Counted from the first letter of the stretch, positions 25,996 through 35,555 are shown. The stretch: 64,000 bases of DNA from Kingella pumchi (GCF_022288825.1 NZ_JAKOOW010000025.1:13690-77689), one strand, 5' to 3'. A program made the numbers and translations. The notes: generated from the letters alone by a model not told the origin.

Positions 25996-27447
25996 ATGGA
26001 GTTACTGAATTTGAATATTGGTCTTGCCGCGCCCGAAATCGTGCTGTTGTGCGGTCTGTTCAGCGTGCTGCTGGTGGATCTGTGGCTGAACGACGAGCAG
26101 CGCTACATCTCCCACTTTCTCAGCATCGGCGTGATGGTGGCCGCTGCCGTCGCCCAGTTTCTGACTTGGGGGCATGACTCTGCCGCCGCCTTCCACGGCA
26201 TGTATCTGGCCGATGGCATCAGCAAGCTCGGCAAAACCGTGGTCTATCTCGGCACCGCGCTACTGTTTGTTTACGCCAAACCCTATAACCAGGCGCGCGG
26301 CATCTTTAAAGGCGAGTATTACACGCTGGCGATGTTCGCTGCCGTCGGCATGAGCGTGATGATCGGCGCCGGCCATTTTCTGGCGGCCTATGTCGGTTTG
26401 GAGTTGCTGTCGCTGTCTCTGTATGCGCTGATTGCGCTGCGCCGCGATTCCGCCCGCGCCGCCGAAGCCGCGCTGAAATACTTTGTGCTCGGTGCGTTGG
26501 CTTCCGGTTTGTTGCTGTACGGCATTTCGATGGTATACGGCGCCACCGGCAAGCTGGAATTTGCCGCCGTCTCCGAAGCGCTGTTAACCCAGTCGGCCAA
26601 TCTGTGGCTGCTGAAACTCGGCCTGCTGATGATTGTGGCCGGCATTGCTTTCAAATTTGGCGCCGTGCCCTTTCATATGTGGGTGCCCGACGTTTATCAG
26701 GGCGCGCCCACTTCCGCCGCCGGCCTGATCGGTACCCTGCCGAAAATCGCCGCTACCGTGTTTGCCTTCCGCATTCTGGTTTACGGCCTGGCCGCGGTTA
26801 AGGCCGACTGGCAGCCGATGTTCGCCGGCTTGGCGGTGCTGTCGCTGCTATTGGGCAATCTGGTGGCGATTATGCAGACCAATATCAAGCGCATGCTTGC
26901 CTATTCGACTATCTCCCATATGGGCTTTATCCTGCTGTCTTTCGTGGCCGGCCAGATGGGGCTGTCAGCAGCGGTTTATTACGCAATTACCTATGTGCTG
27001 ACCGGTTTGGCGGGCTTCGGCGTGCTGATGCTGCTGTCGCGTGAAGATGCCGAATGCGAAAACATCGCCGATTTGGCCGGTCTCAACCAGCGCAACGCCT
27101 GGTATGCTTTCATTATGCTGCTGGTGATGTTCAGCATGGCCGGCATCCCGCCGCTGATGGGCTTTTACGCCAAATTCGCGGTAATCAAAGCCCTGCTGGC
27201 CGCCCAATACGTTTGGGCGCTGCCGGTGGCGGTGTTTGCGGTGATGATGAACCTGATCGGCGCCTTCTACTACCTGCGCGTGGTGCGGGCGATGTATTTT
27301 GAAGAAAAAGCCAGCGACGCGCCGATTACCGGCGATGCCAGCGGCCGCGTGCTGCTGTCGGTAAACGGCCTGATGCTGTTGGTGTGGGGCGTATTCCCCG
27401 CGCATCTGATGGCGCTGGTGGCGCAAGCCATCGACACCGCGCTGTAA
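25996..27447 (+). CDS. nuoN: NADH-quinone oxidoreductase subunit N
   Basis: A 483-residue antiporter-like subunit, the last of the 14 nuo genes. Motifs: KFGAVPFHMWVPDVYQGAP and KRMLAYSTISHMGF. Its ATG follows GAGGTTGAGAAC. An uptake-sequence hairpin follows at about 27500. Confidence 0.97.
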   Translation: MELLNLNIGLAAPEIVLLCGLFSVLLVDLWLNDEQRYISHFLSIGVMVAAAVAQFLTWGHDSAAAFHGMYLADGISKLGKTVVYLGTALLFVYAKPYNQARGIFKGEYYTLAMFAAVGMSVMIGAGHFLAAYVGLELLSLSLYALIALRRDSARAAEAALKYFVLGALASGLLLYGISMVYGATGKLEFAAVSEALLTQSANLWLLKLGLLMIVAGIAFKFGAVPFHMWVPDVYQGAPTSAAGLIGTLPKIAATVFAFRILVYGLAAVKADWQPMFAGLAVLSLLLGNLVAIMQTNIKRMLAYSTISHMGFILLSFVAGQMGLSAAVYYAITYVLTGLAGFGVLMLLSREDAECENIADLAGLNQRNAWYAFIMLLVMFSMAGIPPLMGFYAKFAVIKALLAAQYVWALPVAVFAVMMNLIGAFYYLRVVRAMYFEEKASDAPITGDASGRVLLSVNGLMLLVWGVFPAHLMALVAQAIDTAL

Positions 27448-27500
27448 GATGCCGCCGTCCGTGCCGCCGCTGCGGCGCGGCTCGGGCAGGGCAGACGCGA

Positions 27501-27539
27501 AGGCAGCCTGAAAGCGGTTTACGGTTTCAGGCTGCCTTG
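27501..27539. terminator. Uptake-sequence hairpin after nuoN
   Basis: AAGGCAGCCTGAAA and TTTCAGGCTGCCTT pair around an 11-nt loop. It could end the nuo transcript before the DUF2818 gene. Confidence 0.6.
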
Positions 27540-27701
27540 CCCCGTATAAGGGCACCGCTTGCTTGGATGGCGGCAAACTGCCTGTTTTTTCGTTCCGCTG
27601 CCTTGTCGCCGCAAACCCAAACCCTTTCAGGCTGCCTGTGCGCTGTTTACTTTGTCTGCTTTCAGGCAGCCTGAAAACCCGAATCCAGAGAGAAACCCGC
27701 T

Positions 27702-28001
27702 GTGACCGCTGCAATGTACACCCTTTTGGCATTGGCGCTGATACTGGCCAACCTGCCGTTTCTCAGCCGCCGCCTGTTTGGCGTGCTGCCGCTCAAGCAC
27801 AAGCATTTCGGCCACCACCTGCTCGAATTGGCCGCCGGCTTTCTGCTCACCGGCGTGCTGGCCTATGTGCTCGAACAGCGCTCCGGCCAGGTGCATCCGC
27901 AGGATTGGGAGTTTTACGCCACAACCGTGTGCCTGTATCTGGTATTCGCCTTTCCCGCCTTTGTCTGGCGCTATTTCTGGCACGGACGCAACAAAGAATA
28001 G
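27702..28001 (+). CDS. DUF2818 membrane protein
   Basis: A 99-residue protein with three predicted helices (residues 5-25, 40-58, 73-93), of the DUF2818 family that follows nuoN in many betaproteobacteria, which suggests a link with complex I. It begins with GTG at 27702 (VTAAMYTLLALALILANLPF); the ATG five codons later is possible. An uptake-sequence pair lies just before it. Confidence 0.85.
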   Translation: MTAAMYTLLALALILANLPFLSRRLFGVLPLKHKHFGHHLLELAAGFLLTGVLAYVLEQRSGQVHPQDWEFYATTVCLYLVFAFPAFVWRYFWHGRNKE

Positions 28002-28035
28002 GCAGCCTGAAAATCCCGCATAAGGAAGCCGCGAT

Positions 28036-28704
28036 ATGGCAGAAAACAAAGCCCTGGTAATTTTTTCCGGCGGACAGGATTCCACCACCTGCCTGCTGTT
28101 GGCGCTGGAAGAATACGGCGCCGGCAAAGTCGAAGCCCTGAGTTTCCGTTACGGCCAGCGCCACAGCATCGAACTGGAAAAGGCCGCCGCCATCGCCCGC
28201 GATTTGGGCGTGAAGCAAACCCTGCTCGATATGCCCCAGCTCTCGGCAGTTACCCGCAACGCGCTGATGGACGGCAGCGCCGCCATCGAAGCGCCCGCCG
28301 GCGAAGTGCCCAATACCTTTGTCGACGGCCGCAACGCCCTGTTTCTGCTTTATGCCGCCATCCACGCCAAAGCGCAGGGCATCCGCGACATCATCATCGG
28401 CGTGTGCGAAACCGACTTCTCCGGCTATCCCGACTGCCGCGACGTTTTCGTCAAATCAATGAACGTCAGCCTGAATCTGGCGATGGACTACAATTTCAAC
28501 ATCCGCACCCCGCTGATGTACCTCACCAAAAAAGAAACCTGGGCGCTGGCCGACAAACTCGGCGCGCTCGATTTCGTTCGCGAACGCACCCACACCTGCT
28601 ATCTGGGCATCGACGGCGGCTGCGGCGAATGCCCCAGCTGCATCCTGCGCGAGCGCGGTCTGGCCGAATATCTGGCAGAACGCGCAGGCAGCCTGAAAAA
28701 CTGA
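28036..28704 (+). CDS. queC: 7-cyano-7-deazaguanine synthase
   Basis: QueC converts carboxydeazaguanine to preQ0 in queuosine synthesis. 222 residues with the PP-loop SGGQDSTT (about 10-17) and the zinc site C188, C196, C199, C202 (CGECPSC). AAGGAAGCCGCG precedes the ATG. The last codons (AGSLKN) are written by an uptake sequence. No preQ1 riboswitch was recognised upstream. Confidence 0.97.
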   Translation: MAENKALVIFSGGQDSTTCLLLALEEYGAGKVEALSFRYGQRHSIELEKAAAIARDLGVKQTLLDMPQLSAVTRNALMDGSAAIEAPAGEVPNTFVDGRNALFLLYAAIHAKAQGIRDIIIGVCETDFSGYPDCRDVFVKSMNVSLNLAMDYNFNIRTPLMYLTKKETWALADKLGALDFVRERTHTCYLGIDGGCGECPSCILRERGLAEYLAERAGSLKN

Positions 28705-28785
28705 ATCCCGCCTTTTCAGGCTGCCTGACACAAGGCAGCCTGAAACGCAAAAACCGCCCAAGCAGCCTGAAAAACACACACCGCC

Positions 28786-29430
28786 ATGAACAAAACCATC
28801 CGCACCGAAATCTTTACCCGCCTGCGCGACGCCGATCCCCATCCCACCACCGAGCTCAACTTCTCCAGCCCGTTCGAATTGCTGATTGCCGTGCTGCTCT
28901 CGGCGCAGGCCACCGACAAAGGCGTAAACAAAGCCACCGCCAAGCTGTTTCCCGTGGCCAACACCCCGCAGGCCATGCTCGATTTGGGCTTGGAAGGCGT
29001 GATGGAATACACCCGCACCATCGGCCTGTACCAAACCAAGTCGCGCCACATCATCCAAACCTGCCGCCTGCTTTTGGACAAACACGGCGGCCAAGTGCCG
29101 CAAACGCGCGAAGAACTCGAAGCGCTGCCCGGCGTCGGCCGCAAAACCGCCAATGTGGTACTCAACACCGCTTTCGGCGTGCCGGTGATGGCGGTCGATA
29201 CCCATATCTTCCGCGTCGCCAACCGTACCAAAATCGCCCCCGGCAAAAACGTGCGCGAAGTCGAAGACAAACTGATGCGCGTCGTCCCCAAAGAATTTCT
29301 GCTCAACGCCCACCACTGGCTGATTCTGCATGGCCGCTACACCTGCAAGGCGCAAAAGCCTCTGTGCCAGAGCTGTATCATTAATGATTTGTGCGAATAC
29401 GGCGCCAAAACCACCTTTCAGGCAGCCTGA
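28786..29430 (+). CDS. nth: Endonuclease III
   Basis: A 214-residue DNA glycosylase/AP lyase for oxidised pyrimidines. It shows the helix-hairpin-helix LPGVGRKTANVVL with the catalytic lysine, the catalytic aspartate in VDTHIFRVANR, and the [4Fe-4S] ligands C187, C194, C197, C203. The final residues TFQAA and the stop codon come from an uptake sequence (TTTCAGGCAGCCTGA). Confidence 0.96.
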   Translation: MNKTIRTEIFTRLRDADPHPTTELNFSSPFELLIAVLLSAQATDKGVNKATAKLFPVANTPQAMLDLGLEGVMEYTRTIGLYQTKSRHIIQTCRLLLDKHGGQVPQTREELEALPGVGRKTANVVLNTAFGVPVMAVDTHIFRVANRTKIAPGKNVREVEDKLMRVVPKEFLLNAHHWLILHGRYTCKAQKPLCQSCIINDLCEYGAKTTFQAA

Positions 29431-29612
29431 AAGCCCTGCCGGCAGCGCCGCCGATACCGCCGCCGCAGGCAGTTTTCAGGCTGCTTTGCCGCTGCCGAGA
29501 TTAAAGCAGGTAAAAGCGGCGTAGCGTTATGGCATCACATGTCCTTTTTCTTTAAAATGCCGGCTTTTGTCCGGCCTGCGCGCCGGATTTACCGCGCCAT
29601 CACGGGGGAAAC

Positions 29613-30953
29613 ATGAAAGAACGCAAATATTTCGGCACCGACGGCATCCGCGGCCGGGTCGGCCGTTATCCGATTACGCCCGATTTTGTGATGCGGCTCG
29701 GCTGCGCTTTCGGCAACGCGCTGATTAAGCACGACAGCCAGCACAAACCCACTGTGATTATCGGCAAAGACACGCGCATTTCCGGCTATATGCTCGAAAC
29801 CGCGCTGGTGGCCGGCTTCACCGCCGCCGGCGTCAATGTTTTCCAAACCGGCCCGCTGCCCACCCCGGGCATTGCCTATCTCACCCGCGCCCTGCGCCTG
29901 GCCGGCGGCGTGATGATTTCCGCCTCGCATAATGAGTTTTCCGACAACGGCATCAAGTTTTTCGCCGAAGGCGGCGTGAAGCTGGACGACGCCACCGAGC
30001 TGGCCATCGAAGCCGAACTGGAAAAAGAGATGCTCACCAAGCCATCCGAGCAGCTCGGCCGCGCCCGCCGCATCGACGGCGCCGACGCCCGCTACATCGA
30101 ATTTTGCAAATCCACTTTCCCCGGCACGCTCAATCTGCGCGATTTGAAACTGGTGGTCGATACCGCCAACGGCGCCGGCTACAACACCGCGCCCGAAGTC
30201 TTTCACGAGTTGGGCGCCGATGTGATCCGCATCGGCAATACCCCCAACGGTTTCAATATCAACGAGCGCATCGGCGCCACCCACGTCAAAACCCTGCAGG
30301 CTGCCGTGCTGCAGAACGAAGCCGACTACGGCATCGCGCTCGACGGCGACGGCGACCGCCTGATTATGGTCGATAAAGACGGCACGATTTACGACGGCGA
30401 CAAGTTGGTTTATGTCATCGCTAAAGCCCGTGCCCGCGCCGGCGCCCCGCTGGGCGGCGTGGTCGGCACCGTGATGAGCAATCTGGCGATGGAAACCGCG
30501 CTCAAGCGCGAAGGCATCGAGTTCGCCCGCGCCAAAGTGGGCGACCGCTATGTGCTCGAGCAGCTTTACCAGCGCGGCTGGCAGGTGGGCGGCGAAGCCT
30601 CCGGCCACATCCTGTGCCTAGACAAACACAATACCGGCGACGGCACCATCGCCGCGCTGCAGGTGCTGGCGGCGCTACAGGAACTCGGCCAGCCGCTGTC
30701 GCGCGCCGTCGATTGGCAGCCCTATCCGCAGACGATGCTCAATGTTGCCCTTGCCGAAGGGCAGAACTGGCAGCAGGCTTCCGCCGCCGCGCTGGCCGAA
30801 GTCGAACAGCAGCTGGGCGATCGCGGCCGCGTGGTACTGCGCGCGTCCGGCACCGAACCGGTGGTGCGGGTGATGGTGGAGTCGGAAGACGCCGCGCAAA
30901 GCGAGCGCTGCGCCCGCCACATTGCCGACGCCATCCGCAACGGCCGCCAGTAA
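29613..30953 (+). CDS. glmM: Phosphoglucosamine mutase
   Basis: GlmM turns glucosamine-6-phosphate into glucosamine-1-phosphate for UDP-GlcNAc and so for peptidoglycan and LPS. 446 residues, starting KYFGTDGIRG; catalytic phosphoserine S105 in SASHN, metal loop DGDGDR and C-terminal RASGTEPVVRVM. GGGGGAAAC precedes the ATG. A TAAAAT at 29553-29558 may be its -10 element. Confidence 0.97.
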   Translation: MKERKYFGTDGIRGRVGRYPITPDFVMRLGCAFGNALIKHDSQHKPTVIIGKDTRISGYMLETALVAGFTAAGVNVFQTGPLPTPGIAYLTRALRLAGGVMISASHNEFSDNGIKFFAEGGVKLDDATELAIEAELEKEMLTKPSEQLGRARRIDGADARYIEFCKSTFPGTLNLRDLKLVVDTANGAGYNTAPEVFHELGADVIRIGNTPNGFNINERIGATHVKTLQAAVLQNEADYGIALDGDGDRLIMVDKDGTIYDGDKLVYVIAKARARAGAPLGGVVGTVMSNLAMETALKREGIEFARAKVGDRYVLEQLYQRGWQVGGEASGHILCLDKHNTGDGTIAALQVLAALQELGQPLSRAVDWQPYPQTMLNVALAEGQNWQQASAAALAEVEQQLGDRGRVVLRASGTEPVVRVMVESEDAAQSERCARHIADAIRNGRQ

Positions 30954-31070
30954 ACCCCGCGCCGGCTTTTCAGGCTGCCTGAAAGCCTGTTCCGCCGGTG
31001 CCGCTAATTCTTTTTCCACCGCTTTCAGGCAGCCTGAAAACTGCCGCAACCTAAGATCCGAAGCCCCGTT

Positions 31071-31742
31071 ATGTTGACCCTGTTAGAAGCCTTTTTCGTG
31101 CAGTTCGGCTACGCCGCCGTGTTTTTCGTGCTGATGCTGTGCGGTTTCGGCGTGCCGATTCCTGAAGACATCACCCTGGCGGCCGGCGGCGTGATTTCGG
31201 GTTTGGGCTATGCCAACGCGCATCTGATGGTGGTGGTGGGCATGATCGGCGTGCTGGCCGGCGACGGCGTGATGTTCGGACTCGGCCGCATCTACGGCGA
31301 AAAAATACTGCGCTTCAAGCTGGTGGCGCGGGTGATGAAGCCCAAACGTTACGCCCAAGTGCAGCAGAAATTCGACCAATACGGCAACCGCGTGCTGTTT
31401 GTCGCCCGCTTTCTGCCCGGCCTGCGCAGCCCGATTTTCTTAAGCGCCGGCATGAGCGGCAAAGTGTCGGTGTGGCGCTGGCTCTTGATGGACGGTCTGG
31501 CGGCGATGATTTCGGTGCCGCTGTGGGTTTATCTCGGCTATTACGGCGCCGAAAACCGCGACTGGCTGATGGCCAAAGTCCACCAGTTCCAGCACGGTAT
31601 TTTCGCACTGCTGGGCGTGCTGGCGGTGTGGTTGGGCTGGTATTTCTGGCGCCGCCGCCGCAGCCTGCTGGCGCGCAAACGCGACCTGCTGGAAAAACGC
31701 CGCCTGCGCAACAGCCGCAAGCAGGACGGCGAAACGCACTGA
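31071..31742 (+). CDS. DedA-family membrane protein
   Basis: A 223-residue integral membrane protein with the DedA/SNARE-associated features GFGVPIPEDITLAAGG and RFLPGLRSPIFLSAG. The family supports membrane homeostasis and undecaprenyl phosphate recycling; the exact role here is not known. The tail after residue 190 is very basic (WRRRRSLLARKRDLLEK). It lies between glmM and anmK with uptake sequences on both sides. Confidence 0.92.
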   Translation: MLTLLEAFFVQFGYAAVFFVLMLCGFGVPIPEDITLAAGGVISGLGYANAHLMVVVGMIGVLAGDGVMFGLGRIYGEKILRFKLVARVMKPKRYAQVQQKFDQYGNRVLFVARFLPGLRSPIFLSAGMSGKVSVWRWLLMDGLAAMISVPLWVYLGYYGAENRDWLMAKVHQFQHGIFALLGVLAVWLGWYFWRRRRSLLARKRDLLEKRRLRNSRKQDGETH

Positions 31743-31843
31743 TCCCGCCGCCAAATTTTTCAGGCTGCCTGCGCCGCCCCATGTGGGGTGAAGGCAGGCA
31801 GCCTGAAAACCTTTTTCTCTCCCTTTTTCCGTTTCCCTTTCCC

Positions 31844-32974
31844 ATGCAACACAGCCAACTCTATATCGGACTGATGTCCGGCACCAGCATGGACGGCATC
31901 GATGCCGTGCTGGTGCGCATGGACGGCAGCCGCTGGCAGGGCGCGCTGGCGCACAGCGCCGTCGATTATCCCGACGCGCTCAAGCAGCGCCTGCTCGAAC
32001 TGCAGGACTGCGGCCACGACGAAATCCACCGCAGCCGCCTGCTGGCGCAGGAACTCAGCCGCCTGTACGCCCAAGCCGTCGCCCAGCTGCTCGCCGCGCA
32101 AGGGCTCAAACCGCAGGACATCGCCGCCATCGGCTGCCACGGCCAGACCGTGCGCCACGCCCCGCAGCACGGCTACAGCGTCCAGCTCGCCGATTTGGCG
32201 CTGCTGGCCGAATTGAGCGGCATTTTTACCGTCGGCGACTTCCGCAGCCGCGACTTGGCCGCCGGCGGCCAGGGCGCGCCGCTGGTGCCCGCCTTCCATC
32301 AGGCGCTGTTTGCCGACGAAACTTCCACCCGCGTGGTGCTCAATATCGGCGGCATCGCCAATATCAGCGTGCTGCCGCCGGCAAAGCAGCCTGAAAACCC
32401 GTCTGCCGCCCAAGCCTGGGGTTTCGATACCGGCGCCGGCAATATGCTGATGGACGCCTGGGCACGCCACATCTGGCAGGAACCCTACGACGCCGGCGGC
32501 CGCCGCGCCGCTGCCGGCCGCCTGCTGCCCGATTTGCTGGCCAAACTGTCGGCGCATCCCTATTTCAGGCTGCCTTATCCCAAAAGCACCGGCCGCGAAC
32601 TGTTTTCGCTGTCATGGCTGCAAAGCCATCTCAATGGCGGCGAAGACCCGCACGACGTGCAGCAGACGCTGCTGCAGTTTACCGTCCTCACCATTGCCGA
32701 TGCCGTGTTTCAGGCTGCCCCGCAGGCGCGCCGGCTTTATGTGTGCGGCGGCGGCACCCGCAACGGCGCGCTGATGGCCGCGCTGACCGAACGCCTGCAG
32801 GCCGGCGGCATCAGCGTTGCTGACACCGGCGCGCTGCAGCTTGATCCGCAATGGGTCGAAGCCGCCGCCTTCGCCTGGCTTGCCGCCTGCTGGTGTTTGG
32901 GCGTGCCGTCCAACCCCCACCGCGCCACCGGCGCCGGCAAAGCGCTGGTGCTGGGCGCCGGCTACCACGCCTAA
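31844..32974 (+). CDS. anmK: Anhydro-N-acetylmuramic acid kinase
   Basis: AnmK phosphorylates 1,6-anhydroMurNAc in cell-wall recycling. 376 residues, beginning MQHSQLYIGLMSGTSMDGID, with the ATP-site motifs NIGGIANISVL and GFDTGAGNMLMD, and CGGGTRNGALM later. The ATG at 31844 is the only one that fits the family; upstream sequence is an uptake-sequence hairpin. An in-frame uptake sequence at about 32385 encodes KQPEN. Confidence 0.95.
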   Translation: MQHSQLYIGLMSGTSMDGIDAVLVRMDGSRWQGALAHSAVDYPDALKQRLLELQDCGHDEIHRSRLLAQELSRLYAQAVAQLLAAQGLKPQDIAAIGCHGQTVRHAPQHGYSVQLADLALLAELSGIFTVGDFRSRDLAAGGQGAPLVPAFHQALFADETSTRVVLNIGGIANISVLPPAKQPENPSAAQAWGFDTGAGNMLMDAWARHIWQEPYDAGGRRAAAGRLLPDLLAKLSAHPYFRLPYPKSTGRELFSLSWLQSHLNGGEDPHDVQQTLLQFTVLTIADAVFQAAPQARRLYVCGGGTRNGALMAALTERLQAGGISVADTGALQLDPQWVEAAAFAWLAACWCLGVPSNPHRATGAGKALVLGAGYHA

Positions 32975-32998
32975 GGCGGCAAAAGCCCCGCCATCATG

Positions 32999-33041
32999 TT
33001 TTCAGGCTGCCTGCGTCGCATTCGCGCAGGCAGCCTGAAAA
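32999..33041. terminator. Uptake-sequence hairpin after anmK
   Basis: GTTTTCAGGCTGCCTGCG and CGCAGGCAGCCTGAAAAC-like arms pair around TCGCATTC. Confidence 0.6.
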
Positions 33042-33162
33042 CTTATCGGAACCCTAATCCGGCGCAACGGCAGGGCAGGGCGGCAGCCTGAATGCCCGTA
33101 TCCGGCAGCTTTTGCCGTTGTCGTTTCATATGTTTGCCAAGCGGTGCGGCATCCCGCCGTAG

Positions 33163-33243
33163 GTCGGATACTTGTATCCGACATTTTTTTCCGAACCGGA
33201 TGCCGCCCCCCCTGCGGCCGGCTGTCGGATTCGAGAATCCGAC
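33163..33243. repeat. Two GTCGGAT hairpins
   Basis: GTCGGATA-CTTG-TATCCGAC (33163-33182) and GTCGGATT-CGAG-AATCCGAC (33224-33243), 41 bp apart around a C-rich stretch. Confidence 0.7.
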
Positions 33244-33373
33244 CTGCGCGGCTTTGGTTTTCAGGCTGCCTTGTCCTGTCCGTCCCGTTCCGCCGCCAAA
33301 GCCGCCCCCGCCGTTTTCAGGCTGCCTGTGCTCTCCGTTTTGCCACGTTTTGGTGTTTGCGGCGCGCAAAACA

Positions 33374-33397
33374 AACCCCTGCACTTTGGCAGGGGTT
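33374..33397 (-). terminator. Rho-independent terminator of rpmB-rpmG
   Basis: A perfect 9-bp stem AACCCCTGC/GCAGGGGTT with a 6-nt loop, followed on the minus strand by TGTTTT. It is 17 bp after the rpmG stop. This one does not use an uptake sequence. Confidence 0.85.
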
Positions 33398-33413
33398 GGG
33401 GAAAGCAAACGGA

Positions 33414-33569
33414 TTATTTCAGTTTGGTTTCTTTGTACATAACGTGTTTGCGGGCAACCGGATCAAATTTTTTGATTTCCAGTTTGCCGGGCATGGTACG
33501 TTTGTTTTTGGTGGTGGTGTAGAAGTGGCCGGTGCCGGCGGACGATTCCAGTTTGATTTTATCGCGCAT
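33414..33569 (-). CDS. rpmG: 50S ribosomal protein L33
   Basis: A 51-residue protein, MRDKIKLESSAGTGHFYTTT at the start and KHVMYKETKLK at the end, the typical short L33 without the zinc cysteines. AAGGAAAACCATC lies before the ATG. It follows rpmB by 23 bp and ends in a strong terminator. Confidence 0.96.
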   Translation of the reverse strand: MRDKIKLESSAGTGHFYTTTKNKRTMPGKLEIKKFDPVARKHVMYKETKLK

Positions 33570-33592
33570 GATGGTTTTCCTTTATCTACGGA

Positions 33593-33829
33593 TTAAACAG
33601 TTTCGCCGCGAGCACGCAGTTCGCTGATTACGGCTTCGATGCCGAGTTTGTCGATGGTGCGCAGGGCGGCGTTGGATACGCGCAGGCGAACCCAGCGGTT
33701 TTCGCTTTCCACCCAGAAGCGGCGGCTTTGCAGGTTGGGCAGGAAGCGGCGTTTGGTTTTGTTGTTGGCATGCGATACGTTGTTGCCGGACATCGGGCGT
33801 TTGCCGGTTACTTTGCAAACTCGAGCCAT
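33593..33829 (-). CDS. rpmB: 50S ribosomal protein L28
   Basis: A 78-residue protein starting MARVCKVTGKRPMSGNNVSH, the conserved L28 N-terminus. A TTG four codons upstream is less likely. First gene of the rpmB-rpmG operon with a good promoter 100 bp upstream. Confidence 0.97.
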   Translation of the reverse strand: MARVCKVTGKRPMSGNNVSHANNKTKRRFLPNLQSRRFWVESENRWVRLRVSNAALRTIDKLGIEAVISELRARGETV

Positions 33830-33929
33830 GATGGTCTCCAATACTGATTGTTTGAAAAATTGTTCGGGTTTCGTCCGCCGACCCGGCTAGTCGGGCGCAT
33901 CTGCGGCGGCTGATACGGAAAAACGCGCG

Positions 33930-33958
33930 ATTATACGGGTTTTCCCGCCGACGGGCAA
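33930..33958 (-). promoter_or_regulatory. rpmB promoter
   Basis: Minus strand: TTGCCC (33958-33953), 17 bp, TATAAT (33935-33930). The same two hexamers with the same spacing occur before rpsF. Confidence 0.7.
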
Positions 33959-34092
33959 AGGTTTTTTATCTGCGCCGCTACGGGCGCCGGCGCTTTGCAC
34001 GGACGGGGTTTCGGGCGATAATTGCCGCTCCCGCGCCACGGTTTCAGGCTGCCGGCGCCTGTCTTTACATCCGTTTTCAGAAAGGAAAACCC

Positions 34093-34872
34093 ATGCATCT
34101 TTCCCGATTTGCCGCTGCTCTGTTGCCCGTTTTGCTGGCCGCGCCGGTTTATGCGCAAAGTTGCGCCCAGGTTGATGGCAAGCTGGCCGCGCATTATCAG
34201 GAAATGATCGACAACGGCAGTTACGCCGGTAATGCTGCGGACGATGCTTCCGGGCGGCGCGACAAGGCCGCTGCCGCTTTTCAGGCTGCTTTGGGTGCTT
34301 ATTTGAAAGATGCGTCGTCGTGGCAGTGCAAGTTTCCGCAAACGGTGGGTAAAAACGGCCTGAGAATCGTGGAGAGCAGCGATAGCAAACTGCGCACTTA
34401 TTCGTGGGATGAACAGGACGGCGGTTCCATGCACAACCACACCACGCTGGCGCAATGGCGCGCCCCGTCCGGCGCCATCCGCGTAAAAACGCTGAGCACG
34501 GGCGAAGCGGCGCCGTTTGTAAGCGATCTGATTGCCGATAACTTCGGCCACTACGGTAAAGGCTATATCGTGATCGGCTACGGCATCGGCAGCAGCCGCG
34601 CGCATTCCCAAGATTTGACCATCTACCGCCTGGGCGAGCGCAATTTGCAGCCTTTGAACATTATCCGTACGGCCAAGCTGACCAACACGCTGGGCTATGG
34701 CTTTGATGTAAGTACCGTGCAAAAAAGCGGCCTTGCCGACATCGCTTACGATCGAAGCAGCAAAACCATCAGCCTGCCGGTGGTGGTGGACGACGGCGAA
34801 GGCTTCGGCACCGTTAAGAAAGCCCGCATCCGCTACCGTTTCAACGGCCGGTATTTCGTTAAAACCAAGTAA
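34093..34872 (+). CDS. Exported protein of unknown function upstream of terY
   Basis: A 259-residue protein with a signal peptide (MHLSRFAAALLPVLLAAPVYAQS, cleavage near AYA/Q). I do not recognise the family. The mature part has two early cysteines (C25 and one in WQCKFP), and a beta-rich C-terminal half (GYIVIGYGIG, IRYRFNGRYFVKTK). AAAGGAAAACCC is the ribosome binding site. It ends 23 bp before terY, so it is likely co-transcribed with the tellurite/stress genes. Confidence 0.7.
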   Translation: MHLSRFAAALLPVLLAAPVYAQSCAQVDGKLAAHYQEMIDNGSYAGNAADDASGRRDKAAAAFQAALGAYLKDASSWQCKFPQTVGKNGLRIVESSDSKLRTYSWDEQDGGSMHNHTTLAQWRAPSGAIRVKTLSTGEAAPFVSDLIADNFGHYGKGYIVIGYGIGSSRAHSQDLTIYRLGERNLQPLNIIRTAKLTNTLGYGFDVSTVQKSGLADIAYDRSSKTISLPVVVDDGEGFGTVKKARIRYRFNGRYFVKTK

Positions 34873-34895
34873 ACCCGATATTTCAGGAGAACGCT

Positions 34896-35549
34896 ATGTC
34901 CCGACGCCTGCTTACCTATATCTGCATCGACACTTCCGGCTCCATGCGCGGCGAGCCGATTGAAGCGGTAAACAACGGCCTGCAGTCGCTGCTCTCGTCG
35001 CTGCGGCAAAACCCCTACGCGCTCGAGAGCGTGTATCTGAACGTGGTAACCTTTGACAGCGGCATCAAAGAAGTGCTGCCGCTCACGCCGCTGGAGCAGG
35101 TGGTGATGCCTGAAATCGTCTGCCCCGACAGCGGTGCGACGCTGCTGGGCGAAGCGCTGGAGCATATCGCCGCATCGGTTGCACGCGACCGCGTGGTCGG
35201 CAGTGCCGAGCAAAAGGGCGACTGGCGGCCGATTCTGATTGTGCTTACCGACGGCAAACCCACCGACCTTCTGGCCTATAGCGAAGTGCTGCCGAAAATC
35301 AAGGCGCTGGGTTTCGGCAATATCGTTGCCTGCGCTGCCGGCCCCAAAGCCGATCCGGCTTATCTCAAGCAGCTCACCGATACCGTGGTGTCGCTGGATA
35401 CCATGGACGCGGCGTCGTTTGCTAAGTTTTTCCAATGGGTGTCCGAAGCGGTTGCCACCAACAGCAGCAATGCCGGCCAGGCCGCGCAGTCTGCCGATCA
35501 GGGCGACACCCTGCCGCCCCCGCCGCCCGAAATCAATATCGTGCTGTAA
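34896..35549 (+). CDS. terY: TerY-like von Willebrand A domain protein
   Basis: A 217-residue vWA protein with a complete MIDAS start D12-T-S14-G-S16 and TDGKPTD later. TerY proteins accompany TerD-type calcium-binding proteins in tellurite-resistance/stress operons and may act as metal-dependent scaffolds. The C-terminal 30 residues are low-complexity with a PPPPPE run. AGGAGAACGCT precedes the ATG. A single palindrome separates it from terA. Confidence 0.88.
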   Translation: MSRRLLTYICIDTSGSMRGEPIEAVNNGLQSLLSSLRQNPYALESVYLNVVTFDSGIKEVLPLTPLEQVVMPEIVCPDSGATLLGEALEHIAASVARDRVVGSAEQKGDWRPILIVLTDGKPTDLLAYSEVLPKIKALGFGNIVACAAGPKADPAYLKQLTDTVVSLDTMDAASFAKFFQWVSEAVATNSSNAGQAAQSADQGDTLPPPPPEINIVL

Positions 35550-35555
35550 ACCGCC

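Larger units (their letters stand above)
32975..33373. other. Repeat gap between anmK and rpmG
   Basis: No gene seen. Contains an uptake-sequence hairpin (32999-33041), an isolated AGGGCGGCAGCCTGAA, two GTCGGAT hairpins in opposite arrangement (33163-33182 and 33224-33243) and two more uptake sequences. Confidence 0.75.

Noticed and set aside
11958..27447. nuo genes broken or incomplete because of the gaps
   Set aside because: All 14 subunits are full length with cluster ligands and conserved motifs in place.
28005..28035. preQ1 riboswitch before queC
   Set aside because: Only 34 bp separate queC from the previous gene and they hold an uptake sequence; no aptamer pattern.
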